Shown here: positions 61,168-64,000 of the stretch, piece by piece | Layout of the letters: each line of letters begins with the position of its first letter | Numbering within the stretch: position 1 is the stretch's first letter | From: Candidatus Borkfalkia ceftriaxoniphila | GTDB lineage: Bacteria; Bacillota; Clostridia; Christensenellales; Borkfalkiaceae | Assembly: GCF_004134775.1 (NCBI RefSeq) | Contig: NZ_SDOZ01000002.1 | Location: 842,005 to 906,004, forward strand | DNA length: 64,000 nucleotides | Direction of reading: 5' to 3' | Program-made: the position numbers and the translations under genes | Notes under the pieces: generated by a model | Database searches by the model: none | Told to the model about the DNA's origin: nothing | Seen by the model: only the letters and a program-made list of their open reading frames with translations

Positions 61168-61818
61168 TTATGATGTTTTATTTTTAATCTTTGTCGAAAG
61201 AAACTCGATAAAATTATCCGTTTGCTCAACGCTCCATCTTTCGTATTCTATAAAATATTGCTCTGCGCCCGTATCCATGTAGGCGCTGATCTGATAAATA
61301 TTGAACTCTCCCGTCGTTATCGTCCGGCGATAATATAATGTATAGTCGAGGTATTCGCTCTGTTGATCGTACCCGTCGGGATCGCCCTGCTTATATTCCC
61401 GGTCTATGATCAGATTGAATTTGCAGGATAGGATTTCCGTTTCTGTCTCCACTCTGTTTTGTACGAGAAAGAAACTGACCGCCTTGCCGTCGCTTATCTT
61501 ATACGTTTTTTCGATAGAGGAATACTCTCCCGCCATCTGCGTCAATGTCAGATTTTCATTGACTTCCGATAATTCCGATTTACTTGATTTATAAGTATCG
61601 TCAAAATCGTCCTTCGGAGGGAATAGAAATATTGTACAGAGCACAAAAACTGTGATACAGAATAAAAGGCAACCCGCGACTGGTATGATCCGTTTCACTT
61701 TTTTGTTTGCAACTCGGTTCGCCTGTGCCTTCGGAATCAGCGTATTTTCTAAAAACGAACGATCCTCTTCCAGCAACTCGGCGTTTTCCTTCTCTATCGC
61801 CTTTTTTAACCTTTTCAT
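61168..61818 (-). CDS. single-pass membrane protein, possible anti-sigma partner
   Basis: 216 residues; ATG 61818 has GAGG 6 bp upstream. A basic cytoplasmic N-terminus of about 45 residues (KRLKKAIEKENAELLEEDRSF), one membrane helix (IIPVAGCLLFCITVFVLCTIFLF), then an outer beta domain. Topology and position after an ECF sigma and a secreted protein fit an anti-sigma or sensor protein; there is no clear zinc anti-sigma motif. Confidence 0.5.
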   Translation of the reverse strand: MKRLKKAIEKENAELLEEDRSFLENTLIPKAQANRVANKKVKRIIPVAGCLLFCITVFVLCTIFLFPPKDDFDDTYKSSKSELSEVNENLTLTQMAGEYSSIEKTYKISDGKAVSFFLVQNRVETETEILSCKFNLIIDREYKQGDPDGYDQQSEYLDYTLYYRRTITTGEFNIYQISAYMDTGAEQYFIEYERWSVEQTDNFIEFLSTKIKNKTS

Positions 61819-61826
61819 GGTTTTCC

Positions 61827-62984
61827 TCACGAGATCGTTAGCGCATAGGCATCTACGATTTTTACTTCGCCGATATTGATATAGCCCTTATCGTACAATG
61901 CCACACCCAACGCGCCGTATACATATTTATCCGTCCTCGTCTTGTTTCCTGCCAAAGTATAATTCACTTCCAGACAGCCAAACCCCGCCGCGGCATGATT
62001 TCCGTTTGTGATCTCATATTCAAGAAAATCGTAACCGTCCAGCTCGGATATTTTTAATCCTCTGTAATTTTCCATGAACAAGGCTATCGGTTTTCCAGAC
62101 GTTACCGCCGTTTTGGCAGAGTTATAATTGAAAGTCCGCCATGACATAAGGCTCGTATAACTCGCTTGATATCCCTGTCTGTTCGCATATTTTTTAAATC
62201 CGCTTTTGAAGTCCGATACCGTTGCGCCGTTTCCATCCGTTCCCGTATCTATATAAAGCTGATCGAACACCGCTCTCGTTTCCGGAGTGTCCGAAAGATA
62301 CATATAACTGCCCATAAAAGATACGCCCGGTTCGTAATTCGGGATCAAATTCGGATACGTTTTATCCAGATATACGACCAGGTTCACGCACATTTTTGCA
62401 ACGCAGGAGGCTGCCTCTCCGTGCATACAGCCGGGGATCGACGGCAGCATATTATATTTGTTCTCCGACCTATATATGTAATCTACCCGCTTATTTTCAT
62501 AGTAAGCGTCGCCCGTTCCGCGATATGCGTCCTCGCCTAACAGTTCTACCGAATTTTCAGAAACAGGCAGATTTGTTTCGCAGTCATAGAAACTCCCGCC
62601 GTCGCTGTACCAATAGATACCCTGCCTAACATATACATTTTTGCCTTCTTCCTGACGATACGGGCTTTCCCCTTGCGGATAAAACTCCGTTACGCGTAAC
62701 GCCCCGTCGTCTATCAATAGCGCAAAGCCCTGTCCTTCGCCGTATATAAAACTGTAAGCGATACCCAACTCATTCAATTCAATATCATATACTCTTTCCT
62801 TTTCCGCCGATACCGTAGTGGTGTCGGCATTTTCATAGTCGAATATTTCGTTTAACGTTTCGTAGAACAGCATATCTGCCTCGCTTTCGACAACCGCCGC
62901 ATTCGCCGTAATGCCGATCCCCAACATAGCCGCGATCATTGCCGTTAAAACAACGATTGCAATTCCTTTGTGCATTCTTTTCAT
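61827..62984 (-). CDS. secreted papain-like cysteine peptidase (C39-like)
   Basis: 385 residues with signal peptide (IAIVVLTAMIAAMLGIGITANA). The C-terminal 180 residues look like a papain-fold domain: Cys in GCMHGEAASCVAKM, a GKPIALFMENYRG strand, the His line ITNGNHAAAGFGCLEV, and a late Asp/Tyr segment VKIVDAYALTI. Catalytic Cys and His are therefore plausible, but the exact Cys is uncertain. It starts inside the stop of the sigma gene, so its product is made with the sigma factor. Confidence 0.55.
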   Translation of the reverse strand: MKRMHKGIAIVVLTAMIAAMLGIGITANAAVVESEADMLFYETLNEIFDYENADTTTVSAEKERVYDIELNELGIAYSFIYGEGQGFALLIDDGALRVTEFYPQGESPYRQEEGKNVYVRQGIYWYSDGGSFYDCETNLPVSENSVELLGEDAYRGTGDAYYENKRVDYIYRSENKYNMLPSIPGCMHGEAASCVAKMCVNLVVYLDKTYPNLIPNYEPGVSFMGSYMYLSDTPETRAVFDQLYIDTGTDGNGATVSDFKSGFKKYANRQGYQASYTSLMSWRTFNYNSAKTAVTSGKPIALFMENYRGLKISELDGYDFLEYEITNGNHAAAGFGCLEVNYTLAGNKTRTDKYVYGALGVALYDKGYINIGEVKIVDAYALTIS

Positions 62985-63484
62985 TTTTCTTCCTCCCTGA
63001 AATGAATTTTTAATTTATTTTTAGCGATGCGGTGATGATATTTTACCGCATCGTATTTTTCGTTTAACAGTTCCGCGATCTCTTTTAATCGAAAACGTTC
63101 CCAATAGCGCAGATAAATTATTTTCTGCTCGGACTCGCTCAATCCTTCTAATGCGATTAAGGCTTTATCGCTCAAACGGAATTCTCCGCACTCTCCGTTA
63201 TCCATGTCCGAATAAACCAACCGCTTGTCTTTGCGCAATTTGTCCAACGCCATGTTTCTTGCGATCGTATATACCCAAGCCGTCGGCGCACGAACAAACT
63301 TCGGCTTGATCTCAAACAACTTTATGAAAAATTGTTGTGCAATGTCTTTGCCGTCTACCTTTCCTCGGAATTGCCTGTCTATATACCGAACAATGAGCGG
63401 ATAGTAATATTCATATAACTTTGTGACGGCTCTCGAACTGCTACGATACCTCGTTAATAAATAATTGAATAAGATCGGATTCAC
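62981..63484 (-). CDS. ECF sigma-70 family factor
   Basis: 167 residues. Region 2: YEYYYPLIVRYIDRQFRGKVDGKDIAQQFFIKLFEI and APTAWVYTIARNMALDKLRKDKR. Region 4: LEGLSESEQKIIYLRYWERFRLKEIAELLNEKYDAVKYH. It leads an operon with a secreted peptidase-like protein and a membrane protein. The gap to the divergent XRE gene holds repeated operators. Confidence 0.85.
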   Translation of the reverse strand: MNPILFNYLLTRYRSSSRAVTKLYEYYYPLIVRYIDRQFRGKVDGKDIAQQFFIKLFEIKPKFVRAPTAWVYTIARNMALDKLRKDKRLVYSDMDNGECGEFRLSDKALIALEGLSESEQKIIYLRYWERFRLKEIAELLNEKYDAVKYHHRIAKNKLKIHFREEEK

Positions 63485-63517
63485 TTTTTATCTCCTTGGC
63501 GCGTCTATAAAAATAAT

Positions 63518-63689
63518 TAGTTCGGATAGCGCGCTGTCCGTGTTTATACCTTAAAAAAATAGGCTATCCTTAAAAAACAGAAAAACCGTCTATCCGAGTT
63601 ATATGTTTATGGTTAGACTTCTAACCGTGAATTTTCTATATGCGCATATTATATCATATTAGATAAAGAAATTCCATCTATCCGAGTTA
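63518..63689. promoter_or_regulatory. repeated operator motif between the ECF operon and the XRE gene
   Basis: TCTATCCGAGTTA occurs at 63589-63601 and 63677-63689. A reversed, imperfect copy TAGTTCGGATAGC lies at 63518-63530 and a half copy GGCTATCC at 63562. The dyad GGTTAGACTTCTAACC at 63611-63626 sits between them. These are likely binding sites of the divergent XRE repressor. Confidence 0.65.
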
Positions 63690-63726
63690 AATAATTTTGC
63701 AGTATTGTAGGAGGGTTTGACGAATT

Positions 63727-64000
63727 ATGTCGAGGGTTCCGTCCGATTCACATTTAAAAACTTCAGATTTATTTAAAAAAAGACTTAATGAACTCATTGC
63801 AGATTTAGACTGCTCTATTTATGAGTTTGCCCCGAAAGCGCATGTTAGTAAAGGCGTAATTACACGTGCTACCATTTACGGCATTATTCCAAGCGTTAAA
63901 CCATTGATAAAAATTGCCGATACTTGTGAAGTTTCATTGGAATATTTATTAGGCTTAACGAACGAAACAATTTTTTCTCCCTCAATTCTAAAGGTCCCCT
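63727..64000 (+). CDS. XRE-family regulator, N-terminal part (runs off window)
   Basis: ATG 63727 follows AGGAGGGTTTGACGAATT. The visible 91 residues include DLFKKRLNELIADLDCSIYEFA, KAHVSKGVITRATIYGIIPS and IADTCEVSLEYLLGLTNE: a complete Cro/C1-type HTH. It faces the ECF operon, an arrangement typical of an element repressor. It continues past the window end. Confidence 0.8.
   Translation, partial: MSRVPSDSHLKTSDLFKKRLNELIADLDCSIYEFAPKAHVSKGVITRATIYGIIPSVKPLIKIADTCEVSLEYLLGLTNETIFSPSILKVP

Noticed and set aside
1..64000. CRISPR arrays, tRNA or rRNA genes
   Set aside because: No regularly spaced repeats and no cloverleaf with conserved tRNA arms was found by eye.

Overview
The window reads as a low-to-mid GC, Gram-positive-type (Firmicutes/Clostridia-like) bacterial genome. 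Nearly all genes have strong GGAGG-type ribosome binding sites, GTG/TTG starts occur, lipoprotein signals and C-terminal membrane tails are common, promoters are sigma-A type, and one LexA box is of the Bacillus/Clostridium type. The large surface proteins with Ig-like and Listeria/Bacteroides-type repeats, next to carbohydrate ABC importers and glycosidases, fit an anaerobic gut commensal. The species cannot be told from the sequence. No tRNA, rRNA or CRISPR array was seen.

Layout. (a) 1-12.4 kb, minus strand: a LacI-controlled glycan locus. It holds a lipoprotein binding protein, two permeases, a 1187-residue surface protein, a GH71/99-like lipoprotein, the start of a GH94-like phosphorylase, the LacI regulator and a separately transcribed GH3 enzyme. 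Three palindromic operators tie the regulon together. (b) 12.6-13.5 kb: a Bro-N/Fic AMPylator-type protein. (c) 13.95-24.33 kb, plus strand: about 24 small, tightly overlapping genes of mobile-element type, including a NADAR protein, PcfK fused to two MutS-I domains, PcfJ, an HsdM-like protein and a J-domain protein, with long inverted repeats. (d) 24.7-28.5 kb: an ECF sigma factor, an RsgI-like anti-sigma and an RsgI-like lipoprotein with two matching promoters. (e) 28.9-29.8 kb: a dead serine recombinase. (f) 29.8-42.8 kb, minus strand: a second glycan operon with surface proteins, a tyrosine-phosphatase-like lipoprotein, two related TIM-barrel-like proteins and an ABC importer, facing a frameshifted AraC regulator. 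(g) 44.5-49.1 kb: a 1380-residue repeat surface protein and a small lipoprotein. (h) 49.3-59.6 kb, minus strand: a compact module with HUH replication protein, membrane ATPase, several membrane-anchored structural-type proteins, a candidate ssDNA-binding protein, small regulators, and a sigma-A promoter under a LexA box. (i) 59.6-63.5 kb, minus strand: ECF sigma, secreted papain-like protein, membrane protein, three small genes, facing a divergent XRE regulator at the window end.

The most interesting part is (h). Its gene order, the SOS control, the structured intergenic DNA beside rep and the 10-kb size resemble a filamentous-phage (inovirus-like) prophage or an undescribed ssDNA element of a Gram-positive host. 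Regions (c) and (h) are linked by two related copies of a terminator plus structured non-coding block (24.35 and 49.33 kb), which suggests both come from one element family, with the 25-kb chromosomal-looking segment lying between the copies.
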